DNA of 64,000 nt from CBDCVA01 sp965222935 [NCBI: Candidatus Latescibacterota bacterium]. Lineage in GTDB: Bacteria > Latescibacterota > CBDCVA01. The notes beneath the pieces are model-generated. The model was given only the letters and a program-made list of their open reading frames with translations. It had not been told where the DNA came from and made no database searches. The position numbers and the translations under genes were made by a program. The stretch covers positions 2,232,001-2,296,000 of the forward strand of contig CBDCVA010000002.1 of the NCBI GenBank assembly GCA_965222935.1, read 5' to 3'. Below, in pieces: positions 15,349 through 23,888 of the stretch (positions within the stretch are counted from its first letter, which is position 1; every line of letters starts with the position of its first letter).

Positions 15349-16376
15349 GCGCACCCCTCGTCGCCGTGAGCATGGGTGATCCGGCGGGGATCGGCCCGGA
15401 GATCGCCGTTAGGGCGGCCGGGACGATCTGGAGGGAGGCCCCGCCTTCGGTGCGGCTTCTGGTCGTCGGCGACGCGAGCGTGATGCGCAGGGTTGCGGGG
15501 TCCATCGAGCCTGGTGCGGCGATCCATCCCATCGGCGAGGTCGGCGAGGCCCGGTTCGAGGCGGGGACGCTGGACGTGCTCGACCTCGACCTGATCGATG
15601 GCGAAAGCGTGGCCTGGGGCGTCGAGGAACCGGCGTGCGGGCGCGCAGCGGCGGAATCGCTGCGGGCGGCGGCGGCGCTTGCGCTAGGGGGCGATGTTGA
15701 CGCAATGGCCTCGGCGCCGCTCCACAAAGCGGCGATGCGGAAAGCCGGCTACGACTACCCCGGCCAGACGGAGTTCCTGGCGGACCTGACCGGCGCCGAA
15801 CGCTTCGGGATGATCATCGTCGCGGGGACACTGCGGCTCCTATACGTCACGAACCACATGGCCCTGCGCGAGGTGCCCGACGCCGTGACGTTCGATGCGG
15901 TGTTCGATAAGCTCATCCTGGCGCACGAGACGCTGGTGGGCTGGGGCGTCCCCGACCCGCGCATCGGCGTGGCGGCGCTCAACCCCCACGCGGGCGAAGG
16001 CGGGATGATGGGAACCGAGGAGCGCGACGCCATCCTCCCGGCGGTCGAGGCGGCGCGAAAGCGCGGCATACGCGCCGAAGGGCCTTTTCCCGTCGACGCC
16101 TTCCTGCCCGGGGCCGGCGATGGACGCTACCCGATGGTCCTCGTCATGTACCACGACCAGGGGAACATCACCGCGAAGATGGCGGGGCAGGGGGCGGTCT
16201 GCACGCAGGTGATCGGGCTGCCCATCATCCGCACCACGACCGCGCACGGCACGGCCTTCGACATCGCGGGGCGGGGAATCGCCAAGCCCGATTCGATGAT
16301 CGCGGCGGTGAAAGTTGCGGCGGGGACGGTGAGGCTCCGCACAGGGTTGACGCGCGTTGCGTCCAAGACCCTGTAG
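15345..16376 (+). CDS. PdxA family 4-hydroxythreonine-4-phosphate (or 4-phospho-threonate/erythronate) dehydrogenase
   Basis: A 343-residue NAD-dependent oxidative decarboxylase. Signatures are VAVSMGDPAGIGPEIA at the start, DYPGQTEFLADLTG, ALNPHAGEGGMMGTEE, VMYHDQGNITAKM and TTAHGTAFDIAGRG, which include the metal-binding His and Asp residues. Canonical PdxA makes vitamin B6, while PdxA2 paralogues degrade four-carbon acid phosphates. Coupling to a Gfo/Idh/MocA gene and the lack of other B6 genes favour the catabolic type, but this is inference. The start is GTG 15345, overlapping the upstream stop. Confidence 0.88.
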   Translation: MSAPLVAVSMGDPAGIGPEIAVRAAGTIWREAPPSVRLLVVGDASVMRRVAGSIEPGAAIHPIGEVGEARFEAGTLDVLDLDLIDGESVAWGVEEPACGRAAAESLRAAAALALGGDVDAMASAPLHKAAMRKAGYDYPGQTEFLADLTGAERFGMIIVAGTLRLLYVTNHMALREVPDAVTFDAVFDKLILAHETLVGWGVPDPRIGVAALNPHAGEGGMMGTEERDAILPAVEAARKRGIRAEGPFPVDAFLPGAGDGRYPMVLVMYHDQGNITAKMAGQGAVCTQVIGLPIIRTTTAHGTAFDIAGRGIAKPDSMIAAVKVAAGTVRLRTGLTRVASKTL

Positions 16377-16391
16377 AGTAAGGACGGTGCA

Positions 16392-17006
16392 CTAACACCG
16401 AGGCTCGGTATCCCGCGTCATCGCAGGTCCGTGCCGTGTCTTGAGATCCTCCAGCAGACGGATTATAGCAGGTCGCGCACTGAGATCGAACGCGAGAACG
16501 CTCTTGTCCCATGCGTAACTCAGTTCGCTCAGAAGCTGCTCGGTTGCCTTAATCAGGTCCCTGAATTCGTCGGGACTGACAGCAGCCTCCTCGAAGACCT
16601 GCGCGACCGTATGTGCGGTGGACCGGTGGCCGAACGCCTTGTTGCGGAGAACACTCACCTTTATCCATAAGGGCTTCGCTCGCTTGTACATCTGATCGAG
16701 TTTGTTCAACTTGGCCTCGTTGAGACGCTTTGCATCTCTCAGAATGCGTAGCAGGTATGGGATGTTATAGGTATCCGCTCGTTTCTCGTACAGCCTGTAC
16801 AGCGCAACAAGAGTCGCTACGAAATGAGAGTGGATCGAGGTCTGGAAGAATGGGGTGTACTTGTTCATCACACGCAGGTATTGAGGTCGCGTGTCCTTGC
16901 TCTTGTATACCCACCAGATCTCGTAGTTGTACCTGGCTATCTGCACAGTATGACGAAGCTCCTCGATGCAGGTGTCAATGTCTGTGATCATTGGTACGTT
17001 AGCCAT
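16392..17006 (-). CDS. HEPN-domain protein, AbiU2-like (putative RNase/abortive infection)
   Basis: An all-helical protein of about 204 residues with a HEPN-type catalytic motif R121-NKAFG-H127 (Rx5H), followed by RSTAHT. The layout is a helical core with Y/W-rich helices (NYEIWWVYK), then FFQTSIHSHFVATLVALYRLYE and then the Rx5H helix. This resembles AbiU2-type HEPN domains as I know them. HEPN proteins of this sort are typically metal-independent RNases in toxin or phage-defence systems. The ATG at 17006 overlaps the membrane gene's stop by eight bases, so the two are translated together. The assignment rests on motif and shape, not on a search. Confidence 0.6.
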   Translation of the reverse strand: MANVPMITDIDTCIEELRHTVQIARYNYEIWWVYKSKDTRPQYLRVMNKYTPFFQTSIHSHFVATLVALYRLYEKRADTYNIPYLLRILRDAKRLNEAKLNKLDQMYKRAKPLWIKVSVLRNKAFGHRSTAHTVAQVFEEAAVSPDEFRDLIKATEQLLSELSYAWDKSVLAFDLSARPAIIRLLEDLKTRHGPAMTRDTEPRC

Positions 17007-17541
17007 CTGGGCCTGTCCGAATGGTAATCCCATCAGCAAAGGCGTCTAAGGCCCGCTGATTTCGCAACACGAAAGCCCGAAGGAAAACGGTTGACGCGCT
17101 GTATAGCAGCCGACTACACCAGAGAGCAAGGAAGTAGACAGCGAAGAACCCCGACATCCATGGACTCGGCAACAGCTTCATCAAGTGGACGACGACAGCG
17201 GCGATAAGCAGAAGCGTCAGCACCCAGATACGCGACCCGCCCACCACTGACAACGAGATATTGAAGAACCATAGAAACAGGGCCACCGGGGTTATGAGGA
17301 CAGCCCACCAGCCAAACGCGAGCGCGGCCAACCCCACGCTGCCGATAGCCGCCACGAACGACACGAGCTCCGCCGACCGCACAACCAGCTTCTCCAAGTA
17401 GACTGTTTCCCCGGTTGCCTTTTCGATGTCAGCCAGCGACACCTCCGTGTAAAGCTTCTTTGCGTCGACACGATCCACGCCAACGACGACGTGGCCGTCG
17501 TACGCCGCTTGAACGAATTCCTCGTACTCGGCTTCGTTCAT
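16999..17541 (-). CDS. Membrane protein of unknown family, partner of the HEPN gene
   Basis: About 180 residues. A soluble N-terminal region of roughly 55 residues (FVQAAYDGHVVVGVDRVDAK...) is followed by three or four hydrophobic segments at about 57-94, 103-122 and 128-150, and a short basic tail. I do not recognise the family. The ATG at 17541 is preferred; a TTG at 17556 is possible. Its last eight bases overlap the start of the HEPN gene, so the two form a tight pair. A membrane sensor or effector joined to an RNase is the simplest reading, but this is inference. Confidence 0.7.
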   Translation of the reverse strand: MNEAEYEEFVQAAYDGHVVVGVDRVDAKKLYTEVSLADIEKATGETVYLEKLVVRSAELVSFVAAIGSVGLAALAFGWWAVLITPVALFLWFFNISLSVVGGSRIWVLTLLLIAAVVVHLMKLLPSPWMSGFFAVYFLALWCSRLLYSASTVFLRAFVLRNQRALDAFADGITIRTGPDG

Positions 17542-17583
17542 GGGAAGGGTGGCCAACCAGTGGCTATCACAAGCAACATCTTA

Positions 17584-17695
17584 TCACTTCTCCGCGAACC
17601 GCTCCCGCACGCCCCCTCGGAGGCCTCGCGCTCCTCCTCATCGAACAGGCAGAAGCGTACCTCCTCGATGCAGCGCGTCGCCCGCAGGCGCTTTA
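17584..17695 (-). pseudogene. 3'-end remnant of a macro-domain gene
   Basis: Reading the minus strand from the hicA stop, the codons give KRLRATRCIEEVRFCLFD, which matches KHLKTTQCIEEVRFCLFD near the C-terminus of the intact macro-domain protein (18963-19493). After one frameshift the remnant continues RGGVRERFAEK-stop, aligning with the intact ending FERVLRGRFPEA-stop. It therefore holds the whole last third of such a gene, broken off exactly at the hicA stop codon. It lies in the gap before the membrane/HEPN pair. Confidence 0.75.
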
Positions 17696-17905
17696 CAGCA
17701 ACTTGCGGAATTCCTCTTCCGTTAGCCCGGCATCGCGCACAATGCCACCCAATGTATAGGCGTTCACCGGATTGTGTCGCGGAATCGTGAGGATGCGAAC
17801 ACCATCGGCCATCACGATGTGCTTGCTCTGCCGGACGACCCGAAAGCCCGCTTTCTGGAGAGCGCGTACGGTATCTTGATGGTTGATGCCAGGAATTCTT
17901 GGCAC
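17693..17905 (-). CDS. hicA: HicA-family mRNA interferase toxin
   Basis: A small 70-residue protein with the HicA double-stranded-RNA-binding-like fold: GINHQDTVRALQKAGFRVVR, then SKHIVM with the catalytic His, then LTIPRHNPVNAYTLGGIVRDAGL. It would cleave mRNA when free of antitoxin. It begins three bases after hicB, so the operon order is hicB-hicA. Its TAA stop sits on the junction with a remnant of a macro-domain gene. Confidence 0.88.
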   Translation of the reverse strand: MPRIPGINHQDTVRALQKAGFRVVRQSKHIVMADGVRILTIPRHNPVNAYTLGGIVRDAGLTEEEFRKLL

Positions 17906-17908
17906 GTT

Positions 17909-18106
17909 CTAGGGAGTGACCTCTACCTCGCGGACAACTGCGCCCTCAAGAAGGTCATCCCGCGCCACGAGGTATTCCCCGATCGCGTCCTGGATGTTCT
18001 GGAGGGCTTCTTCTTCGGTAGCACCCTGTGACCAACAACCCGGCAACCCGGGGACCGAAACGCTGTACCCCTCATCGGTCTTGCGTAACGCAATCTTGTA
18101 CCTCAT
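17909..18106 (-). CDS. hicB: HicB-family antitoxin
   Basis: A 65-residue short HicB: the N-terminal YKIALRKTDEGYSVSVPGLP strand-rich segment, the GCWSQGATEEEALQNI signature and the IGEYL helix. It has no C-terminal DNA-binding domain, unlike the longer orphan hicB at 10214. It would neutralise the HicA encoded immediately downstream. The start ATG follows GAGGGGTGAGC. An inverted repeat CCGCA-ACC-TGCGG at 18142-18154 lies about 40 bases upstream and could be an operator. Confidence 0.88.
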   Translation of the reverse strand: MRYKIALRKTDEGYSVSVPGLPGCWSQGATEEEALQNIQDAIGEYLVARDDLLEGAVVREVEVTP

Positions 18107-18141
18107 TGCTCACCCCTCATCGAACCGAGTCCCTTCTTTGT

Positions 18142-18154
18142 CCGCAACCTGCGG
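18142..18154 (-). promoter_or_regulatory. Possible operator upstream of hicBA
   Basis: Inverted repeat CCGCA-ACC-TGCGG. On the minus strand a TTGACA box lies 17 bases upstream, so the repeat would occupy the -10 position, but the -10 sequence itself is poor. This is a weak call. Confidence 0.3.
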
Positions 18155-18207
18155 GATCGGGACTGCTCTGTCAAGGCCGTGGTCCGATTCTACCCCTCCG
18201 CGGACCG

Positions 18208-18828
18208 CTACCGCAGGACTCCCTCTAAGGCTTCATTCGGCACACCAGCAGTTCCTTTGACGGCTCTCATCACCGTGTGCCCTCGTCCCTGCTTGACCTT
18301 CTCGTAGTCGCCGACGACCTCCTTGAGATTCCTTTTGATGAACATCCTGAGTCCCGAGATCGTTACGACGACGATCTGCCCCCCCGGCTTCAGATGGTCT
18401 TTGGCGTCGCTGAGGATGGTGTACAGCAGTTCCTTTCCCACCTGGGCGGGGAGATTCGCAACGATGTTGTCGAACATGACGTCACCCACCGCACCGAACG
18501 CATTGCTCAGATAGGCTTTGTAGTTACCGAGTCCGTTCACTTCCGCGTTCTTTTTCACGAAGTCCACCGCCACGAAATTGGTGTCAACCATGTGGACGAT
18601 GCCGCCGGGGCATGCTTTTGCAATCGCCAGGCCGATGGCGCCGTAGCCGCAACCCAGATCCAGAGTGCGCTGCCCATCCGCGAGATCAATGTGCTCGATC
18701 AGGAGGTATGATCCATCGTCGATACGGCGTGGGCTGAAGAGGCCCCACGTGCTGTGGAACCGCAGCCTGTTCCCCCGCAGTATTGCCTCGAACACAATGT
18801 CTTCCTTGAGTTGCGATGAAGTCTTCAT
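18208..18828 (-). CDS. Class I SAM-dependent methyltransferase (RsmC/MTS small-domain type)
   Basis: About 206 residues. The SAM-binding motif TLDLGCGYGAIGLAIA is followed by VHMVDTN (acidic residue for the ribose) and DNIVANLPAQVGKELL, which takes the place of the NPP(F/Y) motif of RsmC/RlmG enzymes. The substrate could be rRNA or another nucleic acid. The start is ATG 18828; upstream codons in frame lack support. It lies between hicBA and the intact macro-domain gene on the same strand, inside the segment bracketed by macro-gene 3' ends, so it may have arrived with the toxin-antitoxin genes. Confidence 0.78.
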   Translation of the reverse strand: MKTSSQLKEDIVFEAILRGNRLRFHSTWGLFSPRRIDDGSYLLIEHIDLADGQRTLDLGCGYGAIGLAIAKACPGGIVHMVDTNFVAVDFVKKNAEVNGLGNYKAYLSNAFGAVGDVMFDNIVANLPAQVGKELLYTILSDAKDHLKPGGQIVVVTISGLRMFIKRNLKEVVGDYEKVKQGRGHTVMRAVKGTAGVPNEALEGVLR

Positions 18829-18962
18829 CGGCCTTGCCTCACCGTGGGTTATCAGGGCCGTTTGCCCTGATGGGCTCAACTGAGCCGGGATTCCGGGCAA
18901 AGCCGGCGTTCTCTACCATCAGGAAGGGCGGCCACCCTCGGCAAACGTGCCCAGGTGTCCCC

Positions 18963-19493
18963 TCACGCCTCCGGGAAGCGCCCCCTCAGCACCCGCTCAA
19001 AGGCGTCCCGCCCGGCGTCATCGAACAGGCAGAAGCGCACCTCCTCGATGCACTGCGTCGTTTTCAGGTGCTTGATGACCGCGTCGAGCATGACCTCGGC
19101 ACAGGTCTCCAGCGGAAGGCCTCCCACGCCCGTGCCGATGGCGGGGAAGGTGATCGAGCGGATGCCGTTCTCTTCCGCGCGGCGCATGGAGGCGGCAGTC
19201 GCGGTGCGGACCTTTCCGGCATCGGTGCGTAGGTCGGCGCCCATACCGGCGGCGTGGATCACGACTTTCGCCGCCAGATTCCCGCCGCCGGTGACGACCG
19301 CCTCCCCGACATCGATGGGCCCCTGAGCCACCGCCTCGCGCTCAATGGACGGGCCGCCCGCGCGCTTGAGCGCCCCAGCGACCCCGGCTCCCATCCACAG
19401 GCGGTTGTTGGCTGCATTGACGACCGCCTCGGTGGTTGCCCGGGAGATGTCGCCCTGCTCGATCTCCACCCCTGCGTTCCCCACCCGGATCAC
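18963..19493 (-). CDS. Macro-domain protein (ADP-ribose / O-acetyl-ADP-ribose hydrolase)
   Basis: A 176-residue stand-alone macro domain. The ADP-ribose-binding motifs are QGDISRATTEAVVNAANN, GVAGALKRAGG and ITFPAIGTGVGGLP. Such proteins remove ADP-ribose from proteins or nucleic acids, or hydrolyse O-acetyl-ADP-ribose. The GTG at 19493 overlaps the upstream Gx-transporter stop by four bases, so it is the last gene of a five-gene operon. A partial copy of its 3' end lies at 17584-17695. Confidence 0.9.
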   Translation of the reverse strand: MIRVGNAGVEIEQGDISRATTEAVVNAANNRLWMGAGVAGALKRAGGPSIEREAVAQGPIDVGEAVVTGGGNLAAKVVIHAAGMGADLRTDAGKVRTATAASMRRAEENGIRSITFPAIGTGVGGLPLETCAEVMLDAVIKHLKTTQCIEEVRFCLFDDAGRDAFERVLRGRFPEA

Positions 19494-20014
19494 GTCTCTC
19501 CGTCCTCCAGCGTGCCCAGGGTGGCGCGCGCGAGCAGCCCCGTGGTCGCCCCCGTGCCGATGCCGAGGGCGATCAGCGGCGAGAGCCACCAGGTGGGCGC
19601 ACGTCCCGCGACGAAGATCGCGTCGAAAGCCGCCCACTGGGCGACCGAATGGGCCACCGCGCCCAGTGTACTGACGCCGACCGGGCTCAACCATCGGCCG
19701 AAAGCCCACCATCCGGTGGCCATGGCGACGACGCTAGCCGCTGCCCCCGCACACGAGAGCGCGAACGCCGGTGAGAGTAGCGTCCCGATGACGGCTGGCC
19801 CGACGATCAGCCGCACCGCCGTCACAATCGCGGCCGCGCGCACACCGTAGAGGTAGAGCGCCACGAGCGTGGCCACGTTGCCCAGGCCCAGCTTCAGGCC
19901 GGGCACACCCAGACCCACGAAGCCTTCGGCCACGAACAGCACGAGACCGAATGCGGCTAATAGCGCCAGTCGTGCGATCCGGCGCATCCGCGCGTCCGAA
20001 GGGGGCAGGCGCAT
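19490..20014 (-). CDS. Gx transporter family protein (heptaprenyl diphosphate synthase component I-like)
   Basis: A 174-residue membrane protein with about five hydrophobic segments. It begins with RRIARLALLAAFGLVLFVAE, then GVPGLKLGLGNVATLVALYL, the segment typical of Gx/ThiW-like small-molecule transporters. Genes of this family commonly lie next to a NusG-domain-II protein, as here, and have been linked to isoprenoid or quinone precursor uptake and flavin-dependent electron transport. The start is ATG 20014, 14 bases after the upstream stop. Confidence 0.82.
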   Translation of the reverse strand: MRLPPSDARMRRIARLALLAAFGLVLFVAEGFVGLGVPGLKLGLGNVATLVALYLYGVRAAAIVTAVRLIVGPAVIGTLLSPAFALSCAGAAASVVAMATGWWAFGRWLSPVGVSTLGAVAHSVAQWAAFDAIFVAGRAPTWWLSPLIALGIGTGATTGLLARATLGTLEDGET

Positions 20015-20027
20015 CGCTTTTTTGCAG

Positions 20028-20447
20028 CTAGGGTCCGGTGATCCCGTCCACGGCAGGTGAACCTCCGACCAGGTGCACCACGACCCCATTGGGCACGCAC
20101 GCGGTGAGTTCGCCCGGACGGCGGATCGTCCCTCGCATCATGCAGAGTTTGCGGGGACAGCGCGACGAAACCACGCGCAGACCGCTGCCGGTGACCTCAA
20201 CGGTCGTGGCACCCAGGGGTCCCGTGAAGATATAACGCCCGTTCCGGTCCAGGGGTAGCTCGCGTGCGATGCCTGCGCCCACCTCAACGACCGCCCGCTC
20301 CGCGAGACGGCCCCCGCCGGGACGCCATGCGGGCAAGGCCGCAGCGACCCCAGCGAGCAGCACGATCAGGACGATGTCCCCCGGCGCGATCCACGCGCGC
20401 CATCGGGCAGTCCGGGCGCCTTCGGAGGGTCCGCGACGCAGACGCAT
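20028..20447 (-). CDS. NusG domain II-containing membrane-anchored protein
   Basis: A 139-residue protein with one N-terminal membrane helix (GDIVLIVLLAGVAAALPA) and an outside domain ending in the NusG-II signature: RCPRKLCMMRGTIRRPGELT followed by CVPNGVVVHLVGG. The two conserved Cys lie in CPRKLC and a third in ACVPN. It is regularly paired with Gx transporters, and the pair is seen here. Function is unknown. Confidence 0.85.
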   Translation of the reverse strand: MRLRRGPSEGARTARWRAWIAPGDIVLIVLLAGVAAALPAWRPGGGRLAERAVVEVGAGIARELPLDRNGRYIFTGPLGATTVEVTGSGLRVVSSRCPRKLCMMRGTIRRPGELTACVPNGVVVHLVGGSPAVDGITGP

Positions 20448-20465
20448 TGAGGCAGGGCTCGGAGT

Positions 20466-20834
20466 CTACGCGTCGGATTCCGGCGCTTGCGTGGGGGAGC
20501 TTCCCTCGTCCGTCTCTTCCGCTGCGTCCTCGGCCGCTGGTGACGCGTCGTCTGGGTCGGGCTTCCAGCTCTCCTCGACGAAGTTCATGCGCAGGTGGTA
20601 CAGTGCATCCGCGAGCGCCCGGCTTTCGTCGTCGGTGAGGTGACCCTCCGTCTTGCGCTCGATCATGGCGAGTGTCTCGACGACGACACCGGCGTGCTCC
20701 AGGTTGCGCTCGGCTTCCCCGGTGAGGGGATTGGCCAGCTTGCCCATCGCCTGAAGGGCCAGGGTCTGAAGCAGCGCAATGAGGTGCAGGAAGAGCGCGG
20801 TGTCCTGAGCTTCGGAGGGCGCCTCTTCGCTCAT
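20466..20834 (-). CDS. DUF1844 family protein
   Basis: A 122-residue acidic, helical cytoplasmic protein. The core LFLHLIALLQTLALQAMGKL, then E..NLEHA...ETLAMIERKTEG, then LTDDESRALADALYHLRMNF is the DUF1844 pattern. The C-terminal 30 residues are a low-complexity acidic tail. It starts 13 bases after the small basic gene, with GGGGAGCG as ribosome-binding site. No function is established for the family. Confidence 0.85.
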   Translation of the reverse strand: MSEEAPSEAQDTALFLHLIALLQTLALQAMGKLANPLTGEAERNLEHAGVVVETLAMIERKTEGHLTDDESRALADALYHLRMNFVEESWKPDPDDASPAAEDAAEETDEGSSPTQAPESDA

Positions 20835-20847
20835 AGCTCGCTCCCCA

Positions 20848-20967
20848 TCAGGACGCCCCCTCCTTCAACCGTTTCTCCCGCTTCTCCCGCTTTGTCCCCC
20901 GCTTCTCCTTTTTGGTGCGCTGAGGCTTTTGGCGGTCAGGTTTTCGCTCGCGGTCCTTGCGCGCCAT
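20848..20967 (-). CDS. Tiny, highly charged basic protein (39 aa)
   Basis: Minus-strand ORF from the ATG at 20965-20967, preceded by AAAGGAGGGCGGCCA, a near-perfect ribosome-binding site. The 39 residues are almost all K, R, E, D, Q and P, with the run KREKREKR near the C-terminus. It has no hydrophobic core and would be disordered, perhaps RNA-binding. It is the first gene of the operon with the acidic DUF1844 protein only 13 bases downstream, so a charge-complementary pair is conceivable. I do not recognise the family. Confidence 0.6.
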   Translation of the reverse strand: MARKDRERKPDRQKPQRTKKEKRGTKREKREKRLKEGAS

Positions 20968-21026
20968 TGGCCGCCCTCCTTTCGTTTGGTAAACGCTCTC
21001 TCAGTGGGACCATCCTTCGGTACGGT

Positions 21027-21049
21027 CATCCTCCGGCACGCTCAGGATG
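21027..21049 (-). repeat. Dispersed short REP-like repeat, copy 3, at the end of the GT9 gene
   Basis: The minus strand reads CATCCTGAGCGTGCCGGAGG then ATG, matching 2613-2635 at 20 of 23 positions. The ends CATCCT and AGGATG form an inverted repeat. It overlaps the last codons of the heptosyltransferase, so that protein's tail comes partly from the repeat. Confidence 0.5.
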
Positions 21050-22136
21050 GCCCTTCGATGCTTGAGCTTGATGCAAGCCGGGGATCTTTCGCTCGATTGG
21101 CCTGACGCAGCACCGCGAACGCCTCCTCGGTCACGACCGCGGGGGTGATCTCGCGCATGCACGCGTGATGGCCCAGCGGGCAGCGGTGGCCGCCGTGAGG
21201 GCTACAAGGTCGGCAGGCCAGCGGTGCCTGGACGACGCGGTCGAACGGTCCTGTGGGCGCAAAGCCGAAGGCCGGCACCGTCGGGCCGAAGATGGCCAGG
21301 GTGGGCGTTCCCATCGCGACCGCAAGGTGCACGGGCGCGCTGTCGTTGGCGATCATGAGCCGCACGCGGCCTAACAGCGTCGCCGACTCGCGGAAGGACG
21401 TTTGCCCTGAGAGATCCACGGGATGTGACCGCATCCTGGCGGCCACGGCGCGGCAGATGGGAGCATCTTCGGAGCCACCGACGAGAGCGGTCCTGAATCC
21501 AGCTTTCGCCAGCTCGTCGGCCACCTGTGCGAATCGTTCGGGCAGCCACCGCTTGGTGGGCCATACCGACCCCGGTGCGAGCGCCACCAGCGGGTCATCT
21601 GGGGCTATGCCGTCCGTCGCGAGCAGGCGCGCGACACGGTCGTGGTCGTCGCCGTTCGGGTAGATTGCGGGGCGCGCATCGACCGCCGCCAGGCTCGCCT
21701 CGTCCATCCAGGGCCTCATGAGGGCGACGTAGCGTCGCGCCTGCGACTCTCCCCCGGGGTTAGGTACGCGGTGCGTTGCAAGCCGGCTGCCGGGGCTATC
21801 CGCGAAGGCGACGCGGATGGGGATGCCCGCCGCTCTGGCCAGTCCTGCACTGCGCAGCGAGCGATGGGCCAGGATGGCAAGATCGAAATGCATGGCACGA
21901 AGTCTCGTCCACTGACGCCACAGGCCACGCGCGCTGGCCTCGGCACCGCGCTTGTCGTAGGCGAGCACGCCGGTGACGGCCGGGTTGCCCGCCAGGAGGT
22001 CCAGACCGACAGGTCGGCTCAGTACCCAGAGCGCTGCATCGGGCCACCGCTCGTGAACTGCGCGCAGAAGCGGCGTCGTCAGCAAAAGATCGCCGGGAAA
22101 GGCCGTCTGCACGACGAGGATGGCCCCAGGCGACAT
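21042..22136 (-). CDS. Glycosyltransferase family 9 (ADP-heptose:LPS heptosyltransferase)
   Basis: Transfers heptose onto the inner core of lipopolysaccharide on the cytoplasmic face. The 364-residue GT-B protein begins ILVVQTAFPGDLLLTTPLLR and has the WaaC/WaaF C-terminal motifs LAPGSVWPTKRWLPERFA, MIANDSAPVHLAVAMGTPT and ALFGPT-like ALAIFGPTVPAFG, ending with CRPCSPHGGHRCPLGHHACM. With the heptokinase at 23.9 kb it shows that this organism makes heptose-containing LPS. The last residues (SSSSIEGPS) fall in a REP-like repeat. Confidence 0.9.
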   Translation of the reverse strand: MSPGAILVVQTAFPGDLLLTTPLLRAVHERWPDAALWVLSRPVGLDLLAGNPAVTGVLAYDKRGAEASARGLWRQWTRLRAMHFDLAILAHRSLRSAGLARAAGIPIRVAFADSPGSRLATHRVPNPGGESQARRYVALMRPWMDEASLAAVDARPAIYPNGDDHDRVARLLATDGIAPDDPLVALAPGSVWPTKRWLPERFAQVADELAKAGFRTALVGGSEDAPICRAVAARMRSHPVDLSGQTSFRESATLLGRVRLMIANDSAPVHLAVAMGTPTLAIFGPTVPAFGFAPTGPFDRVVQAPLACRPCSPHGGHRCPLGHHACMREITPAVVTEEAFAVLRQANRAKDPRLASSSSIEGPS

Positions 22137-22329
22137 CGAAAGTCACTCCCGTTCCTTCTTGGCTCACCGCGCCGCGCCACGGCGAGCTTGCCCCAATGCT
22201 CCTCGCCGATGGCGCGCGCAATGTAAATATAGGCACCCGAGTCCACAATGTCACCGCGCCCATTCCGCAGAACCCACCGTCGTCTTCCCCAAATAGCTCG
22301 CGGACCGAACGGGCTATGGGGGGTATGGA

Positions 22330-22356
22330 TTGTCACCGCGGCTCGCGCAGTGACAA
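22330..22356. other. Strong hairpin between purA and the heptosyltransferase gene
   Basis: Perfect arms TTGTCAC and GTGACAA enclose a second stem CGCG-GCT-CGCG. It lies 41 bases after the purA stop in the 260-base gap to the glycosyltransferase. No T-tract follows on the minus strand, so it is not a plain intrinsic terminator. It may be an operator or an RNA structure. Confidence 0.4.
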
Positions 22357-22396
22357 CTGTTTGGGGGTTTTGCGACGCAGTTCGCGGGATCGGCCG

Positions 22397-23746
<1,350 letters not shown>

Positions 23747-23888
23747 TCAAGAATATACGCTCAGAGCAGGGCTGTCAAGGGTCGAACGCGGCGGCGGCGC
23801 CTCGGTGGATTGGCCTGAGCGGAGCGCCGCTCGACATCCCGCCAACCCACGAAAGGCGCAAGATGACGAGATCGAACGCCGCCTCGGC

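Noticed and set aside
19494-19712. N-terminal extension of the macro-domain gene
   Set aside because: It overlaps the Gx transporter gene in another frame. The GTG at 19493 overlaps the transporter stop and starts the domain.
22079-22336. 85-codon minus-strand open frame next to the purA hairpin
   Set aside because: It overlaps the start of the glycosyltransferase gene out of frame, has no clear ribosome-binding site and no family resemblance. The middle part reads plausibly, but not enough to call a gene.
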